NCBI GenBank assembly: GCA_031264885.1
Contig: JAISDM010000138.1
Location: 1-6,782, forward strand
Direction: 5' to 3'
DNA length: 6,782 bases
Source: Peptococcaceae bacterium
Lineage (GTDB): Bacteria > Bacillota > Peptococcia > DRI-13 > UBA5745
Shown: positions 4,566 to 6,782 of the stretch, piece after piece
How positions within the stretch are numbered: the stretch's first letter is position 1
How the letters are laid out: every line of letters starts with the position of its first letter
The notes under the pieces: model-generated
What the model was told of the DNA's origin: nothing
Databases searched by the model: none
The model's input: only the letters and a program-made list of their open reading frames with translations
Translations under genes and position numbers: made by a program

Positions 4566-6782
4566 CTACCTCGACGTGGGAGACGGCGTGGGGGTCGGCG
4601 GAGGAAGATTCAATATCGTACCGTCCAGCGAATAAATCAGCACCTTCCCCTTGGCGAAATCCGTCATATCGTACCGTTTCGACGGATTCCTCAGTTCAAA
4701 GCCCACGGCCATAAAATTACCGTTCGCCAACCGCCAGGAGCGGTACAGGGGCGCCTCCAGAATCTGATTTGCGCTAACTCTGCCCCCGCTCACGGAACAC
4801 CGAACCACGCCGTTTTGCATGGAGGTGATGATAAAATCGCTGGCGCTCAAGGCCAATACGCTCGCCGGGGAATATCTGTCCGAGTTGTATGTGTCGTCGC
4901 CGGTTATCTCTTCTACGCCGTACCGGGGGTCAGTCGTCACATCGTCGGCTCCCGGGGTGGGCGTGGGTATCGGGGTGGGCGTGGGCAGCCGCGGATCGGG
5001 CGTGGGCAGCGGATCGTAACGCTGCATATAGGACGGTTCGGTCTGCCCGGTCCGTTCCCGTTCCTCCGATGAAATAAAATGAATATCCGGATAAAGTATG
5101 TTCGCCTGGCCCGTCTGCCCGCTGGAACCGAGGGTACGGATTCGGAGACCGTTGGCGCCGGATGTGGGCTCCGTCAGAACGACGTATCCCACCAAAGCCG
5201 GAGTCCCCGCAAAGCGCAGCCAGCCGAAATCTTTCGCGTCCGCCACCGTTACGGCCGTTCCCGCCACGTTGGCGCCGGAGATCAAATTCTTAGCGGTAAA
5301 AACGTTCCCCGTCTGGAACAGTGTGCTGCCCCCGTAAAGGGGCTTTTCCGAGACGCTTGTATTCGGCGTCACCTGGAAATCAAGTACATAGGAATTCTGG
5401 GATATCTCAATATCGTATCCCTCCAGAATCTTCACATCCTCATAAGGCTGAAGCGTATAAGCCAATCCGTAGGCGCTTCCCGCGAAAACCGTCCGCAGCC
5501 ATCCCGCGTAATCCGCCGCGTAACCCAGACTGGCGCCGCTTTCCAGTAAAATCTCGGCGCTGTTGGGTATAAGTACTTCCTCTGTCTCCGCGCTTTCATA
5601 CCAAAACTTCTCATCCCTCCGTTCCCAGTATACGATGCGCTCAAACCTATAATTGGACTGCCCGGTGGAAGCGCTGTCGAGCAGGAAACAGGACGCGCCC
5701 GGATAGAGCGGTGAGAATACGCCGGAACCTCGGGTAAGACGACCGGAACCGCTGGATGAATCCCCGGAAACGACGATGTATTCGTTGTTTATGCTGTCGA
5801 TCTTTTTCGGCGGCGCGGGTACCTCCGTGGGCGTTGGCGCGGGCGTCGGCGCAGTCTCCGGAGCCGTGGACGACCCATCTGTCGGCGCGGCGGACACCCC
5901 GCCCACCGGCCTAAGCGACGGCCCACCCGCCGACACAGCGGACAGCATATCCTCCAGATCAAACAGCGGCCTGCCCGACGGCGGAGGGGGGGGCGGCGGC
6001 TCCCCCTGAACGGGTCCCAAAGGCGTTCCGGTAAAATAATCGGTAAACGTCTTCAACTGGACGGCGGAAGAAAAATATAATGAATTCCGATATTCCTGCC
6101 GGGGAACGCGCACAAGCTTGTAGCGTTTCGTCAGCGCGCTCACCGTCCCTTTGACCGCGTTCCCATTCTGTTTGAAATCCGCGAGCGGCCGACCGACCGC
6201 GTATTTCGCCTCCAGCTCCGCCAGACTCACGCTGCTGCCCGTCACCGTCAAAGGCTTGCCCGCGAAGGCGGTCTCCGTCAGGGCAAAAGCCGCTTCGCCC
6301 GTCCGGTACCTGGGCTTGGCCGCGAAGGATGTCACATTGCTTTCCAAATCATAGGACAGCACCTGGCCATACCCCTCGGGCCGCTCATTGATCCGGATGA
6401 CCTCACAGGAGAACTGCCCCGTCCGCGGCTCGGGAAAGTTGGAACCGTCCGAGTCCGGATTCAGCGTCACATTTTGGGCCATCATCAGGGTCACCACAAA
6501 CCGTCTGCCCTCATTCAGAACCTCGAAGCCCGTCAAATCGATCTGCGGATAACCTGAATTCGCCTGGATTACCTGGTTATACGCCCACGCGCAGTCCGCC
6601 TCCATCGCCACAGCTCCGGTTTTTGTGTAATAATACACCTTTTGGTCGAAATACAGCGCGTAGCCATCCATGTCCGGCGGCTTGACGGCAATACCCGTGC
6701 CGGAATCCCCGCCCCCATAAGGCGTAATAGCCCGGAAAAACTCGGTGGTTTGCCGGCTTACGTAGTTATGGGAAGCGAATAC
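4566..6782 (-). CDS. Large multidomain protein of unknown function with Pro/Thr-rich linkers (5' end outside window)
   Basis: The C-terminal 738 residues are visible; the frame is open to base 6782, so any signal peptide is off the edge. I do not recognise the family. Three Pro/Thr-rich spacers divide it: PPPPPPP at visible residues 262-268, then TAPETAPTPAPTPTEVPAPP (about 306-325) and LPTPTPIPTPTPG (about 599-611). The protein ends in PPPTPTPSPTSR. The segments between are rich in Tyr, Ser, Gly and predicted beta strands. The last (about 612-726) has repeating strand pairs such as GVVRCSVSGG, YRSWRLANGNFMAVGFE and KGKVLIYSLDG, resembling beta-propeller blades. In the middle segment, ASCFLLDSASTGQSNYRF and LVGYVVLTEPTSGANGLRI look like copies of one motif. 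Such linkers are typical of extracytoplasmic proteins, so a cell-surface or secreted role is inferred. An alternative is a cytoplasmic scaffold. The gap to rnr is 217 bases. Confidence 0.8.
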   Translation of the reverse strand, partial: VFASHNYVSRQTTEFFRAITPYGGGDSGTGIAVKPPDMDGYALYFDQKVYYYTKTGAVAMEADCAWAYNQVIQANSGYPQIDLTGFEVLNEGRRFVVTLMMAQNVTLNPDSDGSNFPEPRTGQFSCEVIRINERPEGYGQVLSYDLESNVTSFAAKPRYRTGEAAFALTETAFAGKPLTVTGSSVSLAELEAKYAVGRPLADFKQNGNAVKGTVSALTKRYKLVRVPRQEYRNSLYFSSAVQLKTFTDYFTGTPLGPVQGEPPPPPPPSGRPLFDLEDMLSAVSAGGPSLRPVGGVSAAPTDGSSTAPETAPTPAPTPTEVPAPPKKIDSINNEYIVVSGDSSSGSGRLTRGSGVFSPLYPGASCFLLDSASTGQSNYRFERIVYWERRDEKFWYESAETEEVLIPNSAEILLESGASLGYAADYAGWLRTVFAGSAYGLAYTLQPYEDVKILEGYDIEISQNSYVLDFQVTPNTSVSEKPLYGGSTLFQTGNVFTAKNLISGANVAGTAVTVADAKDFGWLRFAGTPALVGYVVLTEPTSGANGLRIRTLGSSGQTGQANILYPDIHFISSEERERTGQTEPSYMQRYDPLPTPDPRLPTPTPIPTPTPGADDVTTDPRYGVEEITGDDTYNSDRYSPASVLALSASDFIITSMQNGVVRCSVSGGRVSANQILEAPLYRSWRLANGNFMAVGFELRNPSKRYDMTDFAKGKVLIYSLDGTILNLPPPTPTPSPTSR

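Overview
The window carries four protein genes, all read from the minus strand, so the transcription order is right to left: a secreted-type protein of unknown function (5' end beyond base 6782), an RNase R-type exoribonuclease (rnr), a small ArsR-family repressor, and a solute-binding lipoprotein of an ABC importer (3' end beyond base 1). GC content is high. The RNase R core resembles the Bacillus subtilis type, and the ArsR protein has the helix-turn-helix and CxC signature common in Clostridia. The lipoprotein has a lipobox, and one protein has Pro-Thr linkers. Together these suggest a GC-rich, probably uncultured, Clostridia-like Firmicute. This is inference; there is no rRNA or other marker in the window.

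Layout from the right. 4566-6782 is the multidomain unknown protein, with three Pro/Thr-rich spacers. 4349-4565 is a non-coding gap containing a branched inverted-repeat element that ends about 95 bases before the start of rnr. 1850-4348 is rnr, which lacks the usual N-terminal winged helix and first cold-shock domain but has a 250-residue disordered tail built largely of pentapeptide repeats. A 38-base gap, mostly occupied by a 17-bp tandem repeat, separates it from arsR (1365-1811), so the two are probably co-transcribed. 980-1364 is a non-coding gap with a large palindromic repeat element and, beyond it, a good sigma-A-type promoter for the lipoprotein gene (1-979).

Functionally the four genes do not form one obvious pathway. 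The rnr-arsR pair is the only likely operon visible. The lipoprotein resembles YnjB of the YnjBCD importer, which predicts permease and ATPase genes just beyond the left edge. The least ordinary parts are the remodelled RNase R (missing N-terminus, repeat-built tail) and the two palindromic elements in the intergenic gaps. No phage, CRISPR, transposase, tRNA or toxin-antitoxin gene is visible.
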